This document shows positions 23,206 to 35,000 of a DNA stretch of 64,000 bases, in pieces. The stretch covers positions 66,305,740-66,369,739 of the forward strand of contig JBAIZL010000004.1 in assembly GCA_036971475.1 (NCBI GenBank), read 5' to 3'. The notes beneath the pieces were generated by a model. That model was not told where the DNA came from and made no database searches. It saw only the letters and a program-made list of their open reading frames with translations. Position 1 is the first letter of the stretch. Every line of letters begins with the position of its first letter. The position numbers and the translations under genes were made by a program. This DNA is from Prosapia bicincta. Taxonomy: Eukaryota > Arthropoda > Insecta > Hemiptera > Cercopidae.

Positions 23206-23875
23206 AATAAGTAAATAAAGGCATTATAAGAAGAAAATTCAGTCATCATTTAGAGTGAATAATCAGCCATACACTTCAACAAAAAAAAAACTCAGGAAGT
23301 GATAGTAAATCCTAAAGCATTCCTGTACCAAGGTAGTTCAATTTAGGGTTCTTCAAACAAACAAACAAATCCCAAGGGGTTTGGAGAAGGGTGAAGGTGG
23401 ACAAGGGGTAGGTCCATTTATCAATGTAACAAAAGGGGTTGACTTTTCCCATTAGGTCAGTCAGCCAGCACAATGGAGCTCATGATAGTTGCATTTCACT
23501 AAGACATATATCTTTATAGTGGGGACAAATGTTATTTCACATACCATGTGAGTTTGTTGTTTTAATTCCAAAATTACATTTAGACTTTCATCAGATAAAA
23601 GTAAAAAAAAATAAAGTGAAAAATGCCTAAACTTTAATGCTACTATTAAGCATGTCTTAATTTATTCTAAAATCCTTTTCAGAAAGTATTTTGTTACACA
23701 ATATATTACATCGCTACAAAGTAAATTGTTTCATCCCCCCCAACCCAAATAAACAATACATATTTAGCTATTGTTAAAAAGTTATGCATGATAGGTCTGT
23801 GACTTCAAATTAAAAAGACATATTATTTAAATTTACTTAAAGAAACTTTAGGAGAGTAGTGGAAACTCAACTTAC
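23206..23875 (-). other. intron between the 47/49-bp array and the 5'-most exon, no feature recognised
   Basis: AT-rich sequence of 670 bp without open frames or repeats that I recognise. Confidence 0.5.
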
Positions 23876-23974
23876 TGTATGATCTGGAAGGCTGGACATG
23901 ATGTTATCCACTGCACCATTGACTACTGTCTGGGGAGGAGTTTGTCCACTGCGAGGTACTTTGCTCCGATAGCT
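23876..23974 (-). CDS. 5'-most recognised exon of the Q-rich gene (99 nt)
   Basis: The acceptor is TTTTTATGTTGCAG (AG at 23975-23976) and the donor is GTAAGTTG. It is in phase 0 at both ends and encodes 33 residues: SYRSKVPRSGQTPPQTVVN and GAVDNIMSSLPDHT. It must be preceded by at least one more exon to the right. I found none that I can support up to 64000, so the next intron is very long or the start lies outside the window. Confidence 0.75.
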
Positions 23975-24020
23975 CTGCAACATAAAAAGAGAACTACAAT
24001 TAGAGAGTATTTGGAGAAAT

Positions 24021-24155
24021 AATGTTGTTACCCACTGCACAATTGACAGACGTTTTCCATCAAGTAATTCTCTGCTCTAACAGTTATTCAAGTCGACTGA
24101 CTACAATCTGGGTAGTTTGTTCTATCTTCAACAACTTTGCTTCAATAACTTCAAG
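24021..24155 (-). pseudogene. decayed duplicate of the adjacent 99-bp exon
   Basis: On the plus strand, ATGTTGTTACCCACTGCACA and TTGACAG at 24021-24050 resemble ATGATGTTATCCACTGCACC and TTGACTA inside the exon. After an insertion of about 45 bp, CTGACTACAATCTGGGTAG, TTTGT and ACTTTGCTTC at 24097-24143 resemble the rest of the exon. The reading frame is not kept and no good splice sites are seen, so this looks like an old tandem exon copy or chance-enriched similarity. Confidence 0.35.
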
Positions 24156-24159
24156 ATTA

Positions 24160-24842
24160 TTGAACATCACGTTAAGTTTTGCAATATTTACTCATTGTGG
24201 AAGATGAAATTGAAACAAGGTATTTAAGAGAATTCTGTGGGGGCACAATTACACTTAAAGGAAGGGATAACAGGAAATTCTTCCCCCTTACCTTCTGTAA
24301 TAGAAAAATATGAAGAGTGTGGGGCAATGTTGTACATAAGATTTAGTTTTTGGTAAAACCCTACTCTTTTACGAAAAATCTAAATGAAGGTTTTAATTTT
24401 TACTTTTAATCTTTTAGATCATTTTCGCTATTAACTAGAATACTACAAAATTCTACAAACAGGTGTATTAAACAGTAAGTATAAGTTATGAGATATAAAT
24501 TACTAAAACAATACAAAATAAATTAGCTATTATTATATACATTTGAATAAAAGTTTCTACTCTTCCTAAAATTTTTTTAATATTAAAAAAAAATATTTTT
24601 AAATTGCAAAAGACAGAACAATGTACTCAAATGTATTCAAATATTCCAGAAGTGAAGATGAGCACATTAAAAATGTTACCCTTTATGGAATTAGATTAGT
24701 TTTTCAACAAAGAACATAATTTCTGTTATATATTTACTAAAAATTCAACCTCAAAAATTAATATGTCTTTTGATTTTTTATTCATCTTTAAAAACAATAT
24801 GAACAAAAAAAATGTTAAAGCCAATTTCTAGTTAATTCAATA
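24160..24842. other. no feature recognised
   Basis: AT-rich DNA upstream of the known exons, without coding or repeat signal. Confidence 0.4.
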
Positions 24843-25215
24843 AAGAAAAACTTCATTTTAATAACTTTTTATTGAATAATTACAATTAGTATAAATAAAG
24901 TAACATAACCTATGCTTCAAAACAGCTGTTCCCAATCACATAACGTATAACATAAAATCAGCTGTTTTATGAAATCTAAATTGCAAAATTTGTGAAAAGT
25001 TTTTCTCCCATATAAAACTAAAATTCGTATTAAATTTAATTAATGAATTAATAATTGAAAAAATTTTATATCAAGTGCCATTGCTACCAGTTTTAAAAAA
25101 ATGTATTTAATCTTGAGTGGATGTATAAAATGTATTTTATTAACGTTTGAAAATTTGAACTAAATATATAAATATACACAGGGAGAGCGTGAACTAAAAG
25201 AATTAATTGAATAAG
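24843..25215 (+). repeat. dispersed noncoding repeat, copy 1
   Basis: It shares with 27298-27886, 55301-55862 and (inverted) 61628-62055 the words CAGCTGTT, CATAACCTAT or CATAACGTAT, CAGCTGTTTTATGAAAT, GAGTGGATG and GAGCGTGAACTAA. This is an approximately 400-bp interspersed family without coding capacity. Its class is unknown; a nonautonomous DNA element is possible. Confidence 0.6.
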
Positions 25216-27297
25216 ATAATTTCTGCAACATATTCATATAAGTATTAAAAATTTAACCTAAAATTTGAATATATCGTATGATTTTGGATTCATCTTTAAA
25301 ATATAAATATCTGTACAAGTAATATCACATTAAAAATAGTTCCTGACCGACAAGTTTGTGAAGAGGTACCTCTTGGTCTTGTAAAGTCCAATAAATGTCA
25401 TATGGAAGTATTTTGGTTTCTAATTAAGTATATCGATTTATAGATATACGAGTTCTTATGGTTGGCCTACTTTTGTGAAACTGTTAGAGAAAAATGACTA
25501 TAAATTCTGTAACTACAAAAATTTCTGTATGAAAAGAAAACAAATATGAATTTTACAAGGTAGTTATTTTTGTTTCCTAAAAATCTACTTCTTACTATTG
25601 TAAAACATTTATTACACTTTTAATATCACCTGTCCAAAAACCTTTGCTTACTGATAATTTTCTGCAAACCTGTTTTGTACTAGGTCAGTGCATTGTTCAA
25701 AGCTGTGAGTCCACAAAACATTTATCCTTGAACTGTTTGCTAACTTCTTTAGATCAACATATCATTTTTAAATAAAAGTATTTTGCTGATTTTACTTTTT
25801 GAGTCCTTAATTTTTTAAGATATTACATTTGTTGTTCTTGTTCTTTTTAGTGCAAGAATATGGTTTTATTGTTACTGTCAATTATATGTCAAACATTTAA
25901 TTTTTGACAATAAACTAGATGTTTGGTGTAGATAATGATTTAACAAACATAGTGTGATTGAAACTCTTACCTCAGTAGGTTTTTCATAAATGTACTTTAA
26001 TTTGAAGTTTGCTATAACTTATCATTATTTGTAAGTATCAAAAGTAAAAGTTTCACTCATAATCATGATCAACAAAATCCACTGAAATAAACCTTTGTAT
26101 CCCAAACAAAAAATGTCAATTTCATGGCAAATATTTTAAAATATTTTTTGCCAGGGGAATCAAAATTATTTCGCATACTGCTTTGTCCTCTAAATGTCTC
26201 ATAACTAAAACTTTAAATAGTTTTATGTATTTATGTTGACTTATGTATTACTGAACTTCAAAACACAAATGCAGAAGGTTTGCTACAGCTACAAGCTACG
26301 CAGGTTCAATACCGCTACAACCAAACGCTTTAAATAAATCTATCTGAAATCTTTTTGATAAATACAGTAGCTGAATCAACAAAGAAAGAAAATATTTCAG
26401 TGCGAACTGAAAAGGACCAGAAGAATTATATTTTAAACCTTGAGTTGATAATTTCAGCAGCAAAGCAGTACCATACTTGTGCATTGAGAGGCAACGAGTG
26501 CTGAAGACAAACCTGTAACTTGCCCACTTCCGCACACCCACACGTCGCAGATATACAGTCGGCATTGACAACAGCTGGCTAGAAAGTGATAGTGCGATGA
26601 ATGGTCGTAGTACGAGCACACACGCACGTAACCATGCCAACCCCCCTCTCCAACACACGCACTATATCTCGTGATTAAACTATTCCATTTATAGAATGTT
26701 CTTATCTAAGTTTAGCTCTACTGATTACGCAACGCAATATCTATAATTGTTTTTAGGTTATGTAAACTTGAAACCATTTAACGTGTTGATAAAAACAATG
26801 GTTTGAAACACACACAGCATTATCGCTTCTTGTATCAGGTATCCAATACCATAACCGCTGGCAGGTAAAATGTTAAAAATGTAATCCAAATTAGAAAGAC
26901 TACAATTTACTGTAATTTTTAACCAAACAAAACAGTTACTATCTGAAATTCAAAGTACGAGTATATATAAATTTTCACAGCTTTGTGGATAACTGACACT
27001 AGTCTGTGACTACCACGGAAATCAAAATACCAATCAATCAATCAATTTAAAATACCTAATCAATATAAATCAACGCATTGTTACATTGTAGAGTTAAAGT
27101 GTAGCACAGAAAGGTAAACTCCAGTACATAAATATGTTTCTTATATAAAAAAATGAAAAAAACTATGATATAACATAACCTAACTTTTTATCTTATATTG
27201 TTGCCAGCCTATTGGAGATATCGTCCGTAATGTATGTATAAGCAAGTAATATAAACAAAAAAATTAGAACGTCAATTTCTATTTAGGTTAAAATACA
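25216..27297. other. about 2 kb without recognised gene
   Basis: The minus frame 26658-26296 (120 codons) starts in a GC-richer patch with CACGCACG words. It has no recognisable domain and could equally be a noncoding first exon or chance. GGTTCAATACC at about 26301 resembles an RNA polymerase III B box, but no A box or tRNA fold accompanies it. Confidence 0.35.
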
Positions 27298-27886
27298 AAT
27301 TTTTATATATTTTAGTAAATTTAACACTTTTTATTTTATAATTGTAATTAATATAATTAAAGTAGCATAGCCTATGCTTTAAAACAGCTGTTCTACAACA
27401 TAACCTATAACATAAAGTCGGCTGTTTTATGAAATCATGTTATCACTTATTTTAAGCAAAATGGGTCGAAATAACTATATTGCATATTCTTGAATTTTGT
27501 AGTCCATTACGTTCGGTGAATCTTATTAATCGCTTAAACATAGCGATCGAAAACGTTCTGTCTCAGTAAGTTTTAACAAATTTACTAAATTTAAAGTTCG
27601 GATAGTCATAAACTATTGTTTAAGTGATTATTATATTGCATACACTGCCACTCTTGTGAAAATGTTTTCTTCCATTTAAAAACTACAATTCATTTATTAT
27701 TAAATTTAATCAATTAACTGATGTTTAAAAAAACTGTTAACAGCAATTTTCATCCACTAAAACTTTTTTTAAATGTATTTGAACTTCAGTGGATGTCTAA
27801 CAAACATTTGAATTAACGATTGAAAATTTGTAGATGTACTCTACAGGGCTGTAAGGAGAGTGTGAACTAATAGAAGGAATTGAAAA
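27298..27886 (+). repeat. dispersed noncoding repeat, copy 2, interrupted by a PLE insertion
   Basis: It is the same family as 24843-25215, with CAGCTGTTCTACAACATAAC, GGCTGTTTTATGAAATC, CAGTGGATG and GTGTGAACTAATAGAAGG. It is split at 27487-27631 by a PLE fragment that duplicated 11 bp of it. Confidence 0.6.
27487..27631 (+). mobile_element. 145-bp fold-back PLE insertion with 11-bp target duplication
   Basis: TATATTGCATA lies on both sides (27476-27486 and 27632-27642). The insert starts with about 53 bp that are the inverse of the PLE tail end (TTCTTGAATTTTGTAGTCCA). It then switches to forward orientation inside the ribozyme region (CGATC, GAAA, ACGT, TC at about 27550-27564) and runs to the tail word GTTTAAGTGATTA. 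The PLE has thus inserted as a self-inverted fragment, a structure known for Penelope elements. Confidence 0.75.
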
Positions 27887-28417
27887 ACTATTTCTACCTA
27901 TAACGCACATTAAAGTACATACTATATTATTATAATAAATATTATCGGTGTGCCTTTTTATTTCTATATAACGAAAACTTAAGCCAATGCCTTATTTGCT
28001 ACATAGTAGTGCTTTTCTCTTACGTAAGACACAAAACAGTACAATCCAAAGGCGGTTGAATAACAGAGGCGGCCTATTTGTTAAGCTATGATCAGAAGCC
28101 ATAGGGGAAAGTCGTCTGGTATCGGACAAATCACGATTAACCAGGGATACGACTAACGGCAGCACTTGACATGTCATCAGATGGTTTCTTTAATGAAAAC
28201 GGAGCGGTTGTCATCATATAGGATGATATCGTGGCGTCGTTTAGTTGCAGAGTCATGTTTTGTTGTTTATTCGGGTTTGTTACTGTGCAAAGTTAGGTTT
28301 GGGAGATTACAACTTCAGTAAATGTGACTATTTATATGTATTTTGTTTATATTCCTCTATAGGTTAAAGGTTAAATGAATTCCTACATAAACTATTCGCT
28401 TCTCTATAGTTGAATTC

Positions 28418-29239
28418 ATGCCAATTGCCGTTCGGATGTTATCGGACAAAGTACTTTCGGGTGGTATCGGACAAAGGAATCTGAAAATTGTAACAGTTAA
28501 AACTCTACTCAAAGGGTTTTTTCCAAAGAGAAAGATAAGAGGGAACTTGAGTGAAGAATGTATAAAGAGAGCAATAGAACAAGTTTTAAGTAATAAAATG
28601 GCAATAAAGGAAGCTAGTGAAATATACAGTGTTCCAAGAAGCTCATTAGGGGACAGGCTCAGAGCTATATCTGAGGGGAAGTTGTGTGAAGAATGTATAA
28701 AGAGAGCAATAGAACAAGTTTTAAGTAATAAAATGGCAATAAAGGAAGCTAGTGAAATATACAGTGTTCCAAGAAGCTCATTAGGGGACAGGCTCAGAGC
28801 TATATCTAAGGGGAAGTTGTGTGAAGAATGTATAAAGAGAGCAATAGAACAAGTTTTAAGTAATAAAATGGCAATAAAGGAAGCTAGTGAAATATACAGT
28901 GTTCCAAGAAGCTCATTAGGGGACAGGCTCAGAGCTATATCTAAGGGGAAGTTGTGTGAAGAATGTATAAAGAGAGCAATAGAACAAGTTTTAAGTAATA
29001 AAATGGCAATAAAGGAAGCTAGTGAAATATACAGTGTTCCAAGAAGCTCATTAGGGGACAGGCTCAGAGCTATATCTGAGGGGAAGTTGTGTGAAGAATG
29101 TATAAAGAGAGCAATAGAACAAGTTTTAAGTAATAAAATGGCAATAAAGGAAGCTAGTGAAATATACAGTGTTCCGAGAAGCTCATTAGGGGACAGACTC
29201 AGAGCTATATCTGAGGGGAAGTTGAGGAACGCTCAGTGA
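28418..29239 (+). CDS. five tandem psq-type helix-turn-helix units (273 codons)
   Basis: After an N-terminal segment of about 45 residues (start ATG chosen as the first in frame; it includes the basic FFPKRKIRGN), a 45-residue unit is repeated five times. Each unit runs from EECIKRAIEQVLSNKMAI through KEASEIYSVPRSSLGDRL to RAIS and Lys-Gly-Lys or Glu-Gly-Lys. It fits the pipsqueak HTH that binds DNA in pogo/CENP-B-like proteins: a first helix, the KEAS turn, and recognition helix SVPRSSLGDRL. The 135-bp DNA units differ at only a few bases (AAG/GAG before GGGAAG; one CCAAGA to CCGAGA), so amplification is recent. The last unit ends LRNAQ and stop, with no DDE catalytic domain. Whether it is expressed is unknown; it could encode a pure DNA-binding protein. 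Confidence 0.7.
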   Translation: MPIAVRMLSDKVLSGGIGQRNLKIVTVKTLLKGFFPKRKIRGNLSEECIKRAIEQVLSNKMAIKEASEIYSVPRSSLGDRLRAISEGKLCEECIKRAIEQVLSNKMAIKEASEIYSVPRSSLGDRLRAISKGKLCEECIKRAIEQVLSNKMAIKEASEIYSVPRSSLGDRLRAISKGKLCEECIKRAIEQVLSNKMAIKEASEIYSVPRSSLGDRLRAISEGKLCEECIKRAIEQVLSNKMAIKEASEIYSVPRSSLGDRLRAISEGKLRNAQ

Positions 29240-30496
29240 AAATGCAAGTTGTGGAAAACAAACTAAGGAAATATTATAAAAGTACAAGTTTAAGAAAGCT
29301 TAAAACATGTAATAATTGGTACTTCCCTTTTATAATTTTTAATAAAATTTATAAGTTAAAAGAAATAACGATTCAATGCTGCTTTTGTTACAATAATTTT
29401 TTAATATCTTAATATGACATTCCTTATTTTCTTTTACAAAGTCACTTACTAATTACAAATTCTTATTTCCTCCACAAAGAATTACAAAAATTAAGCTTTA
29501 TTAGCCTAAGTCTAAATTTTGTTTATGGCAGCAAGAAGTTTAGTTATAAATTTTAATATTAATTGAATTTGATTTAATTACTTCAATTTGAGCTTGAGCT
29601 CTCTTTATCTCGGGTTAATAGGTGGGTTTTCTAAATTTTGAATAGTAAAATTTGAGTTGGCACTTTCAAAAAAATATCTAAGTTACAATTCTTACAAGCT
29701 AAATTTTTTTTACAAGTTATTTGGTTTCTAATTAAATAATTTCCTGAATAATGTCTTCTTAATCGATCAGTTCAATGATTTTGTTTAATGTTATTCTGTA
29801 ATTAGGATTGAATACGATACTACACTTTCCGCACCAGTTAAAAAAATAAAATTTCTACAGCCAATTCTGAACACGTCTGCCTCGTTCAAATGCTCTGTTC
29901 CAACTCCCACTGACGCTACCTTTTTTAGCAATAAAATGGCCAAGTCGTGAATTTCCGCTATTTTCTCGTTTATTCCTTGTAAGTAACAGCTTTACGGATG
30001 TCATGTTCACCGCCTTTGATACACTTCTTCTTCTTAACAACTGCACTTAAATTTCTTTGCAAAACAATTACATTTAAATCTTATTTCCCAAACTGTTTTA
30101 GATTATATCTCCACGAGAAATATTTAAAACGAATATCTTTTGCCGGTCATGCGCACGCAACTCTACAAATCCGTTCTACATCTTGTTTACTACAGAACAT
30201 TCACTAGCTTGCTGTTTGAAAGTTTTAAGTGTATTTATATCGTTCTATTGTTCTATTTAAATTGTTATCTATCAATTACTTCTAATACATTTTCTTATAA
30301 ATAGTGATTTGTGTGTTTTTTTTTCTTTTTATATAAAATCTTGTGATTAGATCTAAAATGTGGCCGTGTGCATTTTCTACACAAGTGAAATTAGGTTATG
30401 TTTACATTTCGTTCCTGGTATATTTTAGTAATTTTTTACATACTGAATTTATTTATATATATTTATCTTATTTTGTAAGTGCCTTTTATATATATA
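29240..30496. other. interior of pogo-like element without recognisable DDE domain
   Basis: AT-rich; no frame resembles the DDE catalytic core. A short minus frame (30046-29855) has no homology I recognise. The domain was probably deleted or replaced. Confidence 0.45.
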
Positions 30497-30697
30497 CTAC
30501 TTCAAAATGTTACAAACAATAATTACGAAATTAGACCAAACAAGGCTAATGACGTCACTCACTGCATCATTTGCGGCGGGAGTTTTGCCGAAAACTGAAT
30601 ACAGTGCCAAGTGTCCAAGGACTGGGCTCACGACAATTGTACCGACTTAGAAGGAAGTAGTCTTTATTACCATTGGGATGTTTGTACGAAAAAGTAA
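30497..30697 (+). pseudogene. C-terminal PHD-like zinc domain of the pogo-like transposase
   Basis: The frame reads YEIRPNKANDVTHCIICGG, SFAEN, a TGA at 30596-30598, IQCQVSKDWAHDNC, TDLEG, YYHWDVCTKK and TAA at 30695-30697. Cys-x2-Cys, a Cys in IQC, Trp-Ala-His-x2-Cys and a terminal Cys are the pattern of the zinc domain that ends many insect pogo/jerky-type transposases. The in-frame TGA and a missing Cys (IQCQVS, where Cys-x2-Cys is usual) mark it as dead. Confidence 0.65.
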
Positions 30698-30930
30698 TCA
30701 GATAAGAAGAGAGTAAGAGTTTTAATGTTTATCCTAACCTAAAAAATATTTTTAATTTTTTACTTTTTTTACTTCACAAAAACATAACTAAAACTTTACA
30801 AAAGATAAAAAGTGTTTTTATAGTTGATTTTTCGAAAGTATTTACTTTTTATGAATATTTTATGGATGAATATATAACTAAAATAAATTAAAAGTTTCTT
30901 TATTCAGCGCAACCTGACTGTCCGATACCA

Positions 30931-32084
30931 TCCTCCATAATCTAATACAAAAGGTTTTCAAATTAGCGAAAAATAAATATTTCTTTTATATTTCGAAACA
31001 AAAGTATTTAATGGTACTTGGGTAAAGGTATAAAGGTTAGAATGGCAAATAAGTCAATAAGTTACTCTAAGTTCATAAATAAAACGGTTATACGGGAAAA
31101 CAGTTAAAGTTTACGTATCACGGAATGACCGCAGTTGTACTACGAGAGTAGCAGTTATAAATTTGTAGTAGTAGTACTGATGATGGTGACATAAGTCATT
31201 GAAACGCCTATAACAATGAAGTATACAGTTTTGTGAGTTCGTGTCCAGTTATTCAATTATTTATAAACTCAAGCCAGCTCAGTTATTGCTTACGGAGTAA
31301 CAGGACTTTTATTTCTTACGGGAACATTGTTGAGTAATATGGTTAAATACAAGTCTGTTTACTACAATATGTAGGTAAAAACAATTGTTTGTCGATTTAT
31401 TATTTTTGGAAGGTGAATAACACCTGAGTCGCAATTAAGCTGCCCCACTATAGGTAAATCCCAACTGTAATTGTAGCACTACGAGATGGCAGATAAATGT
31501 TGAGATGCTATGAAAATGACATTAGTATGTTTAATTGCTAGTATATGGAGATAAGACAAGTGGATCTTTGGATTAACACAAGTGTTTCAGTAAGTGATAG
31601 ATGAAGATAGATAACACGTAAACAATAAAGATTAAATGGGACTTACATTAAATGTATAAATTTTATGTATTTGATAAATACCCAAAATATCTCCACGTGA
31701 AGTGAAATTACACCTGTTAGGGGATAAAAACAAATGCTAAAGTATTACGTCATGAAGATCTCCAACACACGAAGGCTATGTCTAATGAGTGTCAATCGTT
31801 TAAAGGCAACTATGGTCTCTGTGCCTATATTGTACGTGCCTAGTAGATGAGTTTAGATTAGCCGCTCCATTTATTACAGATTGGACACAAACGATCAAGT
31901 AATTATAACGTTCGGGTAACGCCTGCCCACTACGAATTCCCCCCGTTGATCTCGGTTTCACGTAGGCCCATATTCTAAACACGAACAAAATTATAGGCAA
32001 TACGAGTCACCACACACATAGTGCTCACAAATTTAAACTTTACCTCAACATACCGACAGACATTAAACTGGATGAAAAAGCTTT
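30931..32084. other. no gene recognised
   Basis: Mixed-composition sequence. The minus frame 32000-31800 (66 codons) has no motif. Confidence 0.4.
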
Positions 32085-35000
32085 GCATAGAAAAAGTGTA
32101 ATTATGTTTACTCTAAGTAAGTAACCAGAAGCAAGCAGTTATAATTATGTTTATTCTAAGTAAGTAAGCTGAAGAAATTAGGTGTAATTATGTTTATTCT
32201 GTAGTAACAAGAAACATGCAGGTGTAGTTCTGTTTATTCTGTAGTCAGGAACCAGGAGTATGCAGGTGTGAATATGTTTATTCTATAGTAAGTAACTGGA
32301 AGCATACAGGTGTGAATATGTTTATTCTATAGTAAGTAACTGGAAGCATACAGGTGTGAATATGTTTATTCTGTAGTAAGTAACTGGAAGCATACAGGTG
32401 TGGATGTGTTTATTCTATAATAAGTAACTGGAAGCATACAGGTGTGGATATGTTTATTCTATAGTAAGTAACTGGAGGCATACAGGTGTGAATATGTTTA
32501 TTCTATAATAAGTAACTGGAGGCATACAGGTGTGAATATGTTTATTCTGTAGTAAGTAACTGGAAGCATACAGGTGTGAATGTGTTTATTCTGTAGTAAG
32601 TAACTGGAAGCATACAGGTGTGAATATGTTTATTCTATAGTAAGTAACTAGAAGCATACAGGTGTGAATGTGTTTATTCTATAGTAAGTAACTAGAAGCA
32701 TACAGGTGCGAATGTGTTTATTCTATAGTAACTGGAAGCATACAGGTGTGAATATGTTTATTCTATAGTAAGTAACTGGAAGCATACAGGTGTGAATATG
32801 TTTATTCTATAGTAAGTAACTGGAAGCATACAGGGTTGGATGTGTTTATTCTATAGTAAGTGACTGGAAGCATACAGTTGTGAATGTGTTTATTCTATAG
32901 TAAGTAACTGGAAGCATACAGGTGTGAATGTGTTTATTCTATAGTAAGTAACTGGAAGCATACAGGTGTGAATATGTTTATTCTATAGTAAGTAACTGGA
33001 AGCATACAGGTGTGAATATGTTTATTCTATAGTAAGTATCTGGAAGCATACAGTTGTGAATGTGTTTATTCTATAGTAAGTAACTGGAAGCATACAGGTG
33101 TGAATATGTTTATTCTATAGTAAGTAACTGGAAGCATACAGTTGTGAATGTGTTTATTCTATAGTAAGTGACTGGAAGCATACAGGTGTGAATATGTTTA
33201 TTCTATAGTAAGTAACTGGAAGCATACAGGTGTGAATATGTTTATTCTATAGTAAGTAACTGGAAGCATACAGTTGTGAATGTGTTTATTCTATAGTAAG
33301 TGACTGGAAGCATACAGTTGTGAATATGTTTATTCTATAGTAAGTAACTGGAAGCATACAGGTGTGAATATGTTTATTCTATAGTAAGTAACTGGAAGCA
33401 TACAGGTGTGAATATGTTTATTCTATAGTAAGTAACTGGAAGCATACAGGTGTGAATGTGTTTATTCTATAGTAAGTAACTGGAAGCATACAGTTGTGAA
33501 TATGTTTATTCTATAGTAAGTAACTGGAAGCATACAGGTGTGAATATGTTTATTCTATAGTAAGTAACTGGAAGCATACAGGTGTGAATATGTTTATTCT
33601 GTAGTAAGTAACTGGAAGCATACAGGTGTGAATGTGTTTATTCTGTAGTAAGTAACTGGAAGCATACAGGTGTGAATGTGTTTATTCTGTAGTAAGTAAC
33701 TGGAAGCATACAGGTGTGAATGTGTTTATTCTGTAGTAAGTAACTGGAAGCATACAGGTGTGAATGTGTTTATTCTGTAGTAAGTAACTGGAAGCATACA
33801 GGTGTGAATATGTTTATTCTATAGTAAGTAACTGGAAGCATACAGGTGTGAATGTGTTTATTCTGTAGTAAGTAACTGGAAGCATACAGGTGTGAATATG
33901 TTTATTCTGTAGTAAGTAACTGGAAGCATACAGGTGTGAATATGTTTATTCTATAGTAAGTAACTGGAAGCATACAGGTGTGAATATGTTTATTCTATAG
34001 TAAGTAACTGGAAGCATACAGTTGTGAATGTGTTTATTCTATAGTAAGTGACTGGAAGCATACAGTTGTGAATATGTTTATTCTATAGTAAGTAACTGGA
34101 AGCATACAGGTGTGAATATGTTTATTCTATAGTAAGTAACTGGAAGCATACAGGTGTGAATATGTTTATTCTATAGTAAGTAACTGGAAGCATACAGGTG
34201 TGAATGTGTTTATTCTATAGTAAGTAACTGGAAGCATACAGTTGTGAATATGTTTATTCTATAGTAAGTAACTGGAAGCATACAGGTGTGAATATGTTTA
34301 TTCTATAGTAAGTAACTGGAAGCATACAGGTGTGAATATGTTTATTCTGTAGTAAGTAACTGGAAGCATACAGGTGTGAATGTGTTTATTCTGTAGTAAG
34401 TAACTGGAAGCATACAGGTGTGAATGTGTTTATTCTGTAGTAAGTAACTGGAAGCATACAGGTGTGAATGTGTTTATTCTGTAGTAAGTAACTGGAAGCA
34501 TACAGGTGTGAATGTGTTTATTCTGTAGTAAGTAACTGGAAGCATACAGGTGTGAATATGTTTATTCTATAGTAAGTAACTGGAAGCATACAGGTGTGAA
34601 TGTGTTTATTCTGTAGTAAGTAACTGGAAGCATACAGGTGTGAATATGTTTATTCTGTAGTAAGTAACTGGAAGCATACAGGTGTGAATATGTTTATTCT
34701 ATAGTAAGTAACTGGAAGCATACAGGTGTGAATATGTTTATTCTATAGTAAGTAACTGGAAGCATACAGTTGTGAATGTGTTTATTCTATAGTAAGTAAC
34801 TGGAAGCATACAGTTGTGAATATGTTTATTCTATAGTAAGTAACTGGAAGCATACAGGTGTGAATATGTTTATTCTATAGTAAGTAACTGGAAGCATACA
34901 GTTGTGAATATGTTTATTCTATAGTAAGTAACTGGAAGCATACAGGTGTGAATATGTTTATTCTATAGTAAGTGACTGGAAGCATACAGTTGTGAATATG

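Larger units (their letters stand above)
28118..30929 (+). mobile_element. pogo-like DNA transposon, degenerate, with amplified psq domain
   Basis: The proposed ends are TGGTATCGGACA at 28117-28128 and its inverse, TGTCCGATACCA, at 30919-30930. Two further direct copies of ATCGGACAAAG lie at about 28440 and 28467. Inside, in the right order, are the psq helix-turn-helix coding region (28418-29239) and a PHD-like zinc C-terminus (about 30500-30697), as in insect pogo/jerky-type transposases. The DDE region expected between them is not detectable in the 1.25 kb separating them. The ends are short and their exact borders uncertain; no TA target duplication was confirmed. Confidence 0.55.

Noticed and set aside
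26296..26658. 120-codon minus frame and the B-box-like GGTTCAATACC near its end
   Set aside because: No domain, no conserved start or splice context. The B box lacks an A box and a tRNA fold, so neither a gene nor a SINE can be supported.
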